DNA from: Aphis gossypii
Taxonomy: Eukaryota > Arthropoda > Insecta > Hemiptera > Aphididae
Assembly: GCF_020184175.1 (NCBI RefSeq)
Contig: NC_065532.1
Coordinates: 16,430,001 to 16,494,000 of the forward strand
DNA: 64,000 bases
Reading direction: 5' to 3'
Below, in pieces: positions 37,244 to 49,330 of this stretch. Each line of letters begins with the position of its first letter. Position 1 is the first letter of the stretch. A program made the translations under genes and the position numbers. The notes below the pieces were generated by a model. The model was not told where the DNA came from. It was given only the letters and a program-made list of their open reading frames with translations, and did no database searches.

Positions 37244-40200
37244 TCACTTTTTGTTATTCTTTGTTTTTGAGTTTTTCACCAACCAATCATATATTTGAGC
37301 CTCATTGTTTTTAACCCAATGTACATTGAGTTGTATCATTTCCAAACTTTGTTCCAAAGCTCTGGTTCCTGAACCTACATCTATGTGGCGGAAGAAATCA
37401 GATACTTCTTTATAATCGTATTCAGTTGAAAAATGAGATGTAACTGCTGTAATAAGGCCTCCCAATGTAAAAGTTCCATTTCCAAAAAGTGTTTGAAGAT
37501 TATCCCAGTTAGCTTTTAAATGACGCCATGCCAGTAGCTGACCCTGTGATCCTTGTGAAGCCACCACTCCAAAAACCATTTTTACATCTTGTGCTTTAAC
37601 TTTTGAGCTATCCAGTGTGGTTGATAAAAGTCTAAAAATTAAATAAAAAAGGTAATGGAAATTTGTATTTAAAGTATTAGACATATTACTTTTGAAGTAA
37701 CCAAGGGTCATTTGAAGCACCAAGTACTGTAAGGAGTAATTGACGTTCACTTGGTACACGACTTTGATTGTATTTGTCCCAACAAAAATTCCATTCTTTG
37801 ACGTTTCCATATATAATACCTATTAATAAATATTTTTAATACTAAGTACTAAAAAAAATATATCGATTATTGCTATTACCTGCCAAATAAATTACTTCTC
37901 TTAAATTTGGTGGTATACGTTTATTTTCATACATCCATTCTTCAAATCTACTTTTCGCTTCCTTTACAACATCTTCAATTCCACATATTATAGCTGCAGA
38001 CAAAATCTGCGATCGCATTAATCTGAAAATGTATGCATGCAATATTAAATAATAAAACTAATTTCCACTTTTCTAGTGACAAAAAAATATGGACTATCGA
38101 TTAATAGTTGCATCATTACTGCACTTAAAAAATATAAGCATGTTTGACTGAATTATTAAATCATGATACAAAATTATAATGCATTTATTGATATCTAAGT
38201 ACAAAATAGTTTTCCCATCAATAACTTGTTTTTTAATTTATATTTTTTAAATTTGAGTCTAGCAAATAAAATATTTTTGTGCAAAGACAGCCATATTTCA
38301 TTATTTTAATTATTTTTCTTTTTAATGCCTATACAGGTTGAATGTAATGATAAATTAAAATTTTTTAAAATTTTTAAAATAATTCTGAGTGATGTTTGGT
38401 TTAATTTATCATCTTTATTTAGTATTGTATATTATTTACAATACTTACTATTGAAAAATGTCATCTAAATCAATGTAATGACTGAACAATTATTGAGTTA
38501 AGGAATGAATAGGTTTATAAAAATCTAGTATTAAAATATCAAAATATCAAGTTTTGATGTCTAAAATATGTAGTATAATATGTAATTACTAATTAGGTAA
38601 AGAGTGTTATTGAATAACGTTATCATAAGATAGGCAGGTACTATTAAAATTCATAATTCTAAATTCTAAATTCTTCAGTTTAAATTCCTAAAAAATTAAT
38701 TCATCAGATTTTTAAATTAATATGGATACTTGTTATTATCAGGTATTATCTATAAATTGTGAGTAATTACTTATTATTTTATTAATAATAAGTAATACCT
38801 AGCCAATAACCAATATTCTAAACTTTGTGTTAAATGTTAAAAGTATTAACACAGTAGGTAAAATTATAAATAAAGTACAATATAGGTAATATTAAAATCT
38901 ATAGGTACGAATAAAAATAAGTATATTATACTAATTTTTTTATTAAATTTCAGTTTTAGCTTAAAAATACTTTCAAAAAAAAAAATATTTATTTTTGTTC
39001 AGAGTTGAGTTATGACTTATTATAAACTGTACCTATACCTACAACAATTTATATTATATATATATACATACAGTTTATATTGGTATCTTTGCAGTTTATA
39101 TAAATAAAAACATTATTATTTTAAAATAATTTATAGTTAATAAAACACCCTCTTTACTTATAGCAATAGATAGATTAAAGATACATACTTTTCCAAATGA
39201 GTTCCTTGATCGTCCCATCCAACAGATCGAGCTACTGGACCAAGAAGACTCTTTGTATATTCCAAAAACAGTTTGTAAGGTGACGATTCTGATAAAAACT
39301 TGCTCCAGTTTTCGAAATGTTCAAGAGCTGTCGCCCATGGAACAAAATCTCTTTCTTTATACAAATATTTAGACAGTTCCAAAGGGGCAGTCACGTTGAG
39401 TACTCCTGCTCTACATAAAGTGAATATATCGTCTATCAAAGAAGCCCTGTCTGCTGCACTGAACACCTCGTGGTTTGATTGAAGTTGTCCAATTATTTCG
39501 TTCCACAATCCATCATCGTAATTTACGCGGTAAAATCCGGACTGATTGACGTTGGCTTTTAACCATCGTACCTTTGGATCAACCTCGAATCTCACTGTAA
39601 TTAAAAACGTAATAATGTTATTAATTCGAGGTTCAAGATTTCGATCACTAAAAACTGATAAAATATACTCCTAAAAATGCAGAAATAACCATTTTTAAAA
39701 AATAAAATTATTTTCATTTTTTTATTTTTAAACATATACTTTAATATTTACACATAATAAAATTAAATAAAACATCATAAGTATAATTTATATTTTGGAT
39801 GTGAACTTGAAAATAGATAACTTGGTCCAGTGGCGTGTTGAAATAGGCTATTTAGAGGTAATTGCCTCAAAACCAAACATTTTTGTTTTGTCTAGATAAT
39901 TTATCTATTCAATAACATAGAAAATACCTTTAATATGGTATAAATGTTGAAAAAGCTTTAAATTAAAGTGTCCTATTTAAATTTACAGTAATTGCAAAGT
40001 TTTTTGCGTTTGTATTTATTTAATAGTTATTCAATAGATGGGTATATAATTAATAATTATAGCTAAGTAGAACTCTTAATTATTAATTATTACACAGGTA
40101 CACCAACACTACTTAGTGCAGGGGTGTACAATGTACTTAATTACTTAAGGGGCACGTGGGTTTGGAGCCCTCTCATTCACGGTATGTTATAGGTACTTTT

Positions 40201-43200
40201 TTAATTTGTAATATAACCTATGTATTATGTAATATATATAATATGTATAATTAAAATATGTGTGCATATAGGTAATTTATAACTAACCATCAGTCATGTT
40301 CATCCAGACTACTTCTTGTTCGCGATAACTTGTAATGTCCGTGTAAAAACTCAACGGTACGTACCATTTGTAGTCGTACTGAGACGGTGCGGCTCGATGT
40401 TTTACCTTACTTGCGATTTGTGAGGTTAAAAGAAAACGACTTTGCATTGCCGTGAATGAGACCGCATTGTTTGAAGACGAGCTGTTTTCTCTGGTTATCT
40501 TGATCATGGGGAAACCCATTTGACATGTCCAAGTATCCATTATGTACTGAAAACGAATTCATTATAAACGAAATGGAATTGGGTGACTACCCCTAGTCGT
40601 CTAATATGATTCGCTTACTCTGACTTGTACGGTATTTTTAGCGTGTTGGCTTAGCACGCTCCAGAGGTCTGTAGTATCTGCATTTCCGTACTTGTGTGTA
40701 TTTAAGTAATCGTTCAGTCCGCTCCGTAAAGTTTCTAATCCGAGGAATTTCTCTAACATATATAAAATCGCTGCTCCCTGTACAATGATATTTAAAATTA
40801 TAATGCTATAAAAAAAAATAAAAATATATATACTATTATGTGAACGAGCATTACTTTGCTGTAAGATATGTTGTCGAATATGGCCTCGATTTCTACTGGA
40901 TCATGTACACTAACACTGATTGGATGCGAGGTGGACAACGCATCGAGTTTCAATCCTTGCTGGGTCTTGTCTAACACGAACTGAGCCATCATAGACCATC
41001 CAGGCATCACGTGGTCAACTCCACGGTATTCCAAAAAACTGGCGAATCCTTCGTTTAGCCATAAGTCATTCCACCAACACATCGTCACCAAGTTGCCAAA
41101 CCATTGGTGTGCTAATTCGTGTGCCACCACCACAGCCACCCACTGATGGGCTGCCGCGGAAGTTTCTTTTTCGTCGTACAGTATAGAAGTCTCCCTGTAT
41201 GTGATCAAACCCCAATTTTCCATTGCTCCGGCACCGAAATCCGGTATGGCGATCAGATCTATATAAAGTAAGCTATATTATATATCGTTACATAGGAACA
41301 ATTATTATTATAACCGTTATTATATAATATTATACCTTGTTTCGGTAGGGGATATGGTACTCCAAAGAAATCCGAATAATGGTCCATGACTTTAGTGGCA
41401 GTGCTTAGAGCGAACGAAGTTTGGGATAATAATTCAGGCGGAGCGTATACTCTCACAGCTACTCCCTGTAATGTTTGCGCGTGTACGTATTGATAATCGC
41501 AAACGACAAATGCCACGAGGTAGGTACTCATCTCAACAGATTCTTCAAAGTCGTCGCGCATCTAAGAAAACCATGATGATTAATGATTATCTAGTACCGA
41601 TTATTCTTTAATCTTTATACGTAATGAGTAAATTAAAGAAAATAATTTTAACCCTACCAGTCCAACTCCCATGTATAGACCGTCGTCCACGGACTCTTTT
41701 ATCGGCATGTTGAATAGGGCTATGTGGAATCTATTTCTCAATATCGACATGCGAAATTTAGCTTTAAACTGAGGTTCGTCGAAGCACGGGAACGCTGAAC
41801 GAGCGTACGTTGGTTCGAAATGAGTCGTTGCCAAATATCTAAAATAATTATTCACTTTATAAACCAATATTTATCGCTACAAATTCGTATTGCATATATT
41901 GACGCTAATCAATTGAAAAGGGGGAATATGGTGTGAGACTTGATCTTCCCAAAATTAAATTGACTACCAAATGTAGATTTTATTGACATTATTTGCGTCT
42001 ATACTAGTCAGTAGTCAGTGTATCTGCAGTAAGTGACTCACCTTCTTTCGCCTTTGCTCGTTGTGTAGCTACTTATGTAAAAACCTTCCAGCTCTCGACT
42101 CAACCGGGTCGTGTATTTTATAATTAGTGTGTAATTACGGTCTGCAGATAATGTTTCTTCAAACTCCAATAGTATTTGCTGACCAGCAGAATATTCCAAC
42201 ATTCTGGAGACTTCGTAAATCTTTTCGTGATTTTCAGCATTCACAACACGCTGTTCGATAAAAAAAAAAAAAAAAATTTCAAATCAATTTAACTCATGGA
42301 TAACAATTGTGCATTATTGTTGTTGTTATTATTATTATTTGACTAAAAACTCACTTTTTCAACTATGGTGAGATTTTTACTATGAAAAACTATGTAATCG
42401 GAATCCCGAACAAGTCTGAAGTTAATTAATACTTGACCTATATAACATAAAATCGTTCACGTTGTATTATATACTTTTAAAAATAGCAATTTAGTTAAAT
42501 CATATCGTTCATACCTTTTACGTCTAAGCTGGTTAGATTTGGATGTATTTTTATGTGGTAACTATAGGGTCTAGCAAATGTTGGTAAACGCACGTTGTTC
42601 CATGGAAATATATCACCGTTAGTAGCGATCGGTATAACTGACCGAGATCTATTGACTCCATCATCGTCGGGTAAAAACACTGGCTTTTCCCCAATACATG
42701 GACAATCTAAAAAATATTTTAAATACAGAATAGTGATAATATGTTGGTACAATTTATTATCGAGTATATGTTGTTTTTGTTTGTTAAATATTTATAGAGC
42801 CATTAAAAATTATAAAAAGAGAAAAAGAAACAAGAAGCCAATATATATATAGCGATTTGTATTTGTACCTTATTCAGTATATTATGCTATAATGTAATTA
42901 TAAGATTATAATATAATATAGCTATGATACCGATATAGCCGTGTAGTAGTTTAGTAGACTTTAATGTTTTTTCTATGGTTTGTTTCTATTAATTTACCTC
43001 TGTACTTTTCATCTTATATATTAATTCTTCGTTTAAAATATAAATAGTCAATGGTAGACTTCAGAGATGCAAAGGAAGTAATCTTGCTTGTGCATAAAGT
43101 AGAATTTTTTTTAAATTATAATTGCGATCATTACGTTTTATCCAAGTTTCTTATGTAATTTAAGCTACGTAATTGACGGGACGAGAACGTAGGGTACTAT

Positions 43201-45819
43201 TTTTGGATTATGTTTCGTCTTTTTAAATACTTTAATCCTGTTTTAAAATGTGTAGGACCAATTAAACTAATAAATCATTTATTTAATTCTACAGTGTGAA
43301 GAAGTTTATAGGTCATTATTATTTTTTTTCCAAACTAATGGATTATTTAAATTATTTATGTATTAGCGACTCCTAAAGTACTTTTTTAAACTCTGAACAG
43401 TGTGATATGAATGTATTGATTTTATAATGATAATACGAGTAAGTATGTGTTTTTTATTAGTCATCACTTATCAGTTATCACATTTCGGATCAGTAAAAAT
43501 TTTTTTAATGTCTTCAACTTTGAAGGTGATTTCTGGTAAGATATAGTTAGTATTTTTTAGGGAGGAGAGGGGAGAAGAAAACAAAAAAAAATTATTTTTT
43601 TATCATTAAAATGATTTTTTTACTGTATATTTTCGTTTTATGTATGATAAAATATTTGAGTAAAATTGGATTCAAGATATTTTTTGTAAGTTTATTTTAT
43701 TATTTTTTATCCACATAAATAATGCTACTAGATATCTAGATCTCTTCCTCGATTATATGATGACTAACCTGAGCTAACCACATCAATTCAAAAAAACATC
43801 GCTTAACTTAGACTCCGCAATAAGGTCACTACTCCGATCCAAAATATATTTAAAAGATCAAACACTAATTTACAAACAAACATTACGTCCCGCAATGACG
43901 TATATGTCTAGATTACGTTAGATACTCTGGGCCCTGGGGAATCTTAAAAAATTCAAATCTAATAAACTTCAAGCGTTTCAATCAATAACTTTTCGTGTCT
44001 TATTTAATGCTTTTTGCAGGCACATTAGCAATCGTATTCTACATTATGATTTCAACATACTAACAATATCCACACTTGCTTCTTATTACTATAATACATT
44101 TCATAAAAATTCCTTCTACCACGTAAACTTCCTCATATAATATAAGCTCTGTTCTCGTAGTTCTCGTAGCTCACCTAATAACACTGTCAGTCATCTCAAA
44201 TGTAAATGATCTATTAAAATCTATTATAATCTACAATATAACTTACTACCCCCAAGTTCATAAATTGAAAGTAATGTCGAGCACAAACGTTAACTTATCT
44301 ATTTATTTTTGTATTAATTGCGTAAATAGATTGTAAATGTATTTGTTAAATACATAAAGAAAGTTGATTTTACAGTATAGGTAGGCATTTAAAATAGGTA
44401 CATTAGCTCATTTTTTAAAGATGTTTGAAGTTCAAAATTTGACGAAATTCGATATTTAAAAGATAAATAACAATTAAAATAAAATACTGATGTTATAACT
44501 CAAATAACTTTTACCACGTATTTTCAATGTTTTTTTATTATAAGAACATCATAATGCAAGAAACTTTATTATATTAATTTTTCAAGCTTTTCGATTTTGA
44601 CTATTTTAGAAAGTATACATAATTTTTTTCTTTTATTGACTCATCAAAATACGATTTATGTAGGTACATATTATATTAGATACAGTTTGACGTTTATTAT
44701 TAGGTACTAAAAAGTATCGTTGAAATTATTGAAATTGAAGTATGTTTTTGTTTTACCAATAAAAAGTTTATTCAACACAAAAAACCAATACGAACATAGG
44801 TCAAATCAATATAAATTTCATATAACTCTGCTCAGGATTTAAAAAGGTATATTTTTACATTATATTGTAGATATTAGATCGAAATTCCACTCGATTATTA
44901 TAATGATTATTATTTATTGTAAAAGTGTTTTTCTCAATTACCTACCGTTTAAAAACTTTAATAATGTATGTGTGATATAAATAGGTAGGTGTACGACATG
45001 GCATATGTGATATGTCGAAGAAAAAAAACAAGTCGTTAAACTTCAACAGTAAAAATAAACACTTGTTACTGGAACATGCAACAGCGATATTAAATTACTA
45101 TTATTTTAAACGATATAACGTTATACAGGTATTTATCCACGTGCATGTCTACGGTAAATTATAGAAATTGTTTGCAAACCAAACGGCAAGGTAGTTTCAG
45201 CGACATAATTATTGGGTAATACAGGCAAAAGAGTATAATAAATTGAAACCGATTACAAGGGGTAGACGTATTATTTTTTAAGTGTTAATTTATCATGTAA
45301 AATCTAAACATGTAGGTACCCGCATCATTTTATATAAGTACAGATAAGCGTGCTAGTATACACTTAGGTATACACTTAGTGTACACTTAGGTACGACGAC
45401 TATATTTTTGGTGTGAAAAAACTAACCGTTTTGAGGTCCGGCGTAGGCGATGATCACGGAACATAGAAACATGAGAAACAGAGTGGTGCCGGCCATGATC
45501 AAAGCTGTTCTCCGAGAACACGCCGTGACGGCCGTGTGTTCGTATATCCCAGACTTATGCATCATGTCCTGATTATCTCCTGAAAAAAAAAAATTCATAA
45601 AAGTTTGTTATTACTTATTATATTACATCGTGAACAAATAATCCTTAAATAGTTATGTATAAAGGCTTATTCAAACGACATTGTTGCATATCGTTATGTG
45701 TGTGTGCGTGTGTGTGTGTGTCTATTTGTAAATCAGAAAATAATATTCTATATAATCTACTCACTGTAATGGTTGATGGCTGTCAGAAAGGCCACGTCTT
45801 CGACTTCCGGTTCCACCAT
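37244..45819 (-). CDS. Type II membrane M1 aminopeptidase (APN family)
   Basis: Fourteen coding exons, from 45765-45819, 45427-45579, 42515-42706, 42355-42437, 42042-42250, 41658-41838, 41336-41561, 40855-41258, 40619-40777, 40288-40546, 39189-39594, 37880-38022 and 37690-37819 to 37244-37631, give an exact frame of 995 residues. Residues 1-42 are cytosolic, 43-65 form a membrane anchor ([20 protein letters not shown]), and the rest is extracellular. The M1 metalloprotease core has GAMEN at 377-381, HELAH at 413-417 with catalytic Glu414, the third zinc ligand Glu436 in NEG, and the ISYSK tyrosine. The C-terminal half is the ERAP1-like helical domain. There is no GPI signal, unlike many insect gut APNs. 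It trims neutral N-terminal residues from peptides. Intron 2 (2.7 kb) contains a retroelement relic. Confidence 0.95.
39828..39878. mobile_element. hAT-like MITE family A, fragment
   Basis: CAGTGGCGTGTTGAAATAG followed by GGTAATTGCCTC resembles the left end and AGAGGCAATTGCCTC interior of the element at 21709. The opposite end was not found. It lies in an aminopeptidase intron. Confidence 0.5.
43808..44270 (+). pseudogene. Non-LTR retrotransposon reverse-transcriptase relic
   Basis: The plus strand reads [18 protein letters not shown], then [16 protein letters not shown], then a stop, then [19 protein letters not shown] and [20 protein letters not shown]. This is the thumb/C-terminal region of jockey-type reverse transcriptases (IYKxxIRPAMTYACPVWG, then IQxFQNKxLRxI). 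Internal stops and a missing CPVWG show it is inactive. It is antisense to the aminopeptidase in its intron 2. Confidence 0.75.
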
Positions 45820-47404
45820 CGTGGTGCCGTCGACGTCGATGTGTGCGCACCGTCGTTTTCCCCGTAGATTTTTATTCGTTTTCAGAAGTAAAAGCCGACG
45901 GGAAAGTCGGAAGGACGCTTCTGATGTGCACCACTGCGAACGGCATAGTATCCTATTGACGTTTTTAACCCTCCCGGTGCACATGCGCCCAAGGGCCGCC
46001 CACCACGCGCACGTCCCTCTGGCGAAAGGGTCGCGCCGCCGCCGCAGCGAGGGGGATGATGATGACCGGACTTGCATCTGCCGCACGCGCCAACATCACG
46101 GGCGCTGCAATGCGACGAGTTAGCGTATACACGATAAAAAAAATGTCGTTCTCTATGTACGTTAACTGTACTGCAAACGGTAATCTGTCAGATAAAACTT
46201 TCAAAAACTCCATTTAAAATTTGTTACTCGCCAAATTAAATTTTTTGATTTATTTTTTTTTTTTACTGGAGCCCATGATCCACATTGATGTAATAATTTA
46301 CACACTTATCTATTGAACGCAATGTTAGAAATCACAATAGAATTATAATATATACGTTATGCAGCAGGTTGGCGTTTTCTACGTCTTTTTTTCTATAGGC
46401 TTAATCAGACTGGAACTACTAGGATATTATTACATGGACGAATAAGGATTTTTAAATTGCAACTTAACCGGGATAATATAGATATTTTTTCTGGTTATAC
46501 TTACTTCACTTGTTTGATGAATTAATTTATATACATATTATAATACATACAACTATATTTGGTTAGTTTTAAATTATATTTTATTTGTCACAAATCACAA
46601 TAGGTATGTGATAAAGTTTCTTAAGCCTGATGACGAATAGTTTTAATACCTACTTAATATTTATTATTAAGTTTAGTCATGGTATAGTTCTAACTATGGT
46701 GTAATAATCAATATCAATAAATCAGGTTTGCATGCTTTGAACATATTTTAATTGATAATTGTAAAATGAAAATTTGCTTTTACAATTTTTATCTTAGTTA
46801 TTATTGAATATTCATTATGTCAATACAACACATTTAAATACTTAAAAAAACGTTTATTTTATTCTTAGTTTATACATTTTTTTTTTTTTGTAATTATCAT
46901 TTTATTAATTAATATACAAGATGATACTTTTAAGTAATCATCAATTTATTTAAAAAAATGCATGTACACATAATTCATACACTTTATGAATATTTTTCGG
47001 CTTTTTCCTTATATACTTGTTTGAGAAACAACAACCAAATTTTGATTTTTAAAAGGCAATCTATATTCTTATTTTTTAAATCTGATACCCAATATTTTTT
47101 TGAAAAATATTAGAAAATAGGGATTAAAATTTTATTTTAGAGAAATTATACGTCAATGACATAATAAATACTTGTAAAATGTATGGTGCACTAATCCATA
47201 CATCTAACTTGCGATATGTAATAAAAACCAAATTCTAAAGCCATTTAATATGTATAACAAAATTTACATAAAAATATTATGCTTTAAAATTTAGATTATT
47301 ATTATTTCCATTAAAAGTTTTAGTTAAAATAAATCTGGAAAATAAGTAGTTATAATATTTATGATTGTAAGAAGGGTGAAGAAGAAATTACTCATTGGTA
47401 ATAG

Positions 47405-47448
47405 CTAGAGAGCCTATATAAGAATATAGCCTTATATAGGCTCTCTAG
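47405..47448. mobile_element. 18-bp perfect-arm hairpin with flanking direct repeat
   Basis: The arm CTAGAGAGCCTATATAAG and its exact complement surround an 8-base loop. TAATAG directly precedes the left arm (47399-47404) and recurs after the right arm (47449-47454), like a target duplication of a tiny insertion. Confidence 0.6.
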
Positions 47449-47527
47449 TAATAGCTATTATGATTTAAGTTTAAATCATAAAAATAAAAATATAGGTTGG
47501 GATTTAAGAATCACAAATTGGTTATAG

Positions 47528-47799
47528 CAATAGTTCTCAACCTTTTTTGATTCATGTCACCTTTAACAACTAGAATCAAACACTCTGTCACCCTAACTTC
47601 AAAATAATAAACAATCTTAGCTGTATATTTAAAAATTATTCTAGTATTAAAAAAAAAAAGGACTGTACACAGAAAAAATGTTCGAAACATTGACATTAAT
47701 GATTTTTTTCTTTTCTCGTTGATATTTTGTGTAACCCCTTGCTGAGTGCACGTCACCCTTAGGCCTTAGGTGACATGTTACGCCGGTTGAGAACTACTG
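47528..47799. mobile_element. hAT-type MITE, family B
   Basis: The termini CAATAGTTCTCAACC and (inverted) CAGTAGTTCTCAACC differ at one base, and C-A-x-x-GTTCTCAA ends are typical of hAT elements. Length is 272 bp, non-coding. Flanks GGTTATAG and GATTATGG match at 6 of 8 positions, consistent with an old 8-bp duplication. Confidence 0.75.
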
Positions 47800-48263
47800 G
47801 ATTATGGTTTGACAAAAAAATAAATAAAATACATTTATCACTTCGTTCAAAATCTAAAGTCAATAGCAATGAAAAATATTCAATATTACATAATATTATA
47901 TATCAGTTATTTTAAAATAATTAAGGTTATTTATAAAAGAACCACCCTGTACAACACTAATATAATGATTCAATTTAGAAACTAATTAAAATTAAAATTG
48001 AACGTAAAAAATAATGATAAAACAAACATAATATGTTACAAAATATATTAAGTAAAATAATAGTTTAGCATAAAGATAGAAGAAAATATATAAATATATA
48101 TTTTAGTTGCATTTAAATTAAAAATTACTTATAAAATATGCGACTAAATTAAACAATCATTTCTGGCTTCAAATGGTATTTTTCATATTCATTTCACATT
48201 AATTACACAAATTAACATTTTTGGAAATAAATAAAAAAAAAAAAAATTAACAATTATGTACTT

Positions 48264-49330
48264 TCACGATATACTACACTTGTTATTTTCTTGAACAGTA
48301 TTCCCATTTGCTTTTTCGATTTCCATTAACATAGTGTGAAATATATCAGCTACACACTAAAATAAAAAACACTTATTTAATAAAAAGTAATACCTAATAT
48401 GCTTTTTAATAATAATTATTTTTTTTTATATATTGCATAATTTTTAATACTTACATACAGTATTATGTGATGAAAATAAAATTAGATAGAAAACAATACA
48501 AATATTATACAGGATAAGGAAATAAATAAATAAATAAAATAAAATAAAATAAAAAAGGAAATTAACTACTAACTTTCTTTGATGTTACCTCGTTCTGCTT
48601 GGCAGAAGCTTCAAGAAATACAGCTTTCCAAGAATCTGCTAACCTCTTTCCTTCTTCTTGTGTAACAACTCGGTCCATATGCAAATCTTTTTTATTACCT
48701 ACCAATACTACAGGGACACTATTGAAAATAAATATAAAAAATAAGCCCAAATAATTATTGATTAATGATTACTAACTAAAAAACTACTCACTGTACTTTG
48801 CCAGTCATATCTAATAATTTATCGTAAATTATCTGAATGATTTCGAAAGACTTGGGTGAGGTAATACTATAGACCAAGACATATCCATGAATGTCCATAG
48901 AATACTGTGTTGGCAGTATGGAGTACTCATCTTGTCCGGCTGTATCGACTAATTTCAAGTCATATTCTTGATTATTAACTTTAGTAGTTTTCACAAACGC
49001 TGCAGATATTAAAAAATTTTCAATGTATGACTTTTATTAATTTCAAATATTGCTCTATCATATTGCAATATTGCAGACAGACTTACTGTTTTCAATTGTT
49101 GGATCATAAGAATCTACAAATTGACCTTCAACAAATTGGATACTCAACGACGACTTGCCTGTAAAATCAAAATATAAAATTATTTTTTTTTTATTAGCTG
49201 GAAACATTCAGTGATTTACTACAAGTAAAGGCGAATAATAATTGTCACTATAAAATAAAATAATATTTCTATTTTACTTACCGACTGAACGGTAGCCCAT
49301 AATGGCGATTTTTCTTTGTTTCGGCGGCAT
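48264..49330 (-). CDS. Rheb: Rheb GTPase, tandem copy 1
   Basis: Five exons, 49282-49330, 49087-49158, 48792-48999, 48589-48718 and 48264-48356, give 183 residues, the family length. The P-loop GYRSVGKSS carries the Rheb-specific Arg at the position that is Gly12 in Ras. Switch [21 protein letters not shown] and EASAK are all present, and the chain ends in CSIS, a CaaX farnesylation box. GTP-bound Rheb on endomembranes activates TORC1 and is switched off by TSC2. Exon lengths are identical in the second copy 5.6 kb upstream; the proteins differ at five positions. A 361-bp inverted-repeat element lies about 470 bp upstream of the start. Confidence 0.96.

Larger units (their letters stand above)
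45820..48263. other. Aminopeptidase 5' region to Rheb copy 1
   Basis: 45820 to about 46130 is GC-rich and is probably the 5'UTR and promoter of the aminopeptidase. The rest is AT-rich with a perfect hairpin at 47405 and a hAT-type element at 47528. No other gene seen. Confidence 0.5.

Noticed and set aside
45757..46213. Overlapping open frames on both strands near 46 kb
   Set aside because: GC-rich 5'UTR of the aminopeptidase. Only the last part of one minus frame ([11 protein letters not shown]) is coding, fixed by splice phase to the next exon.
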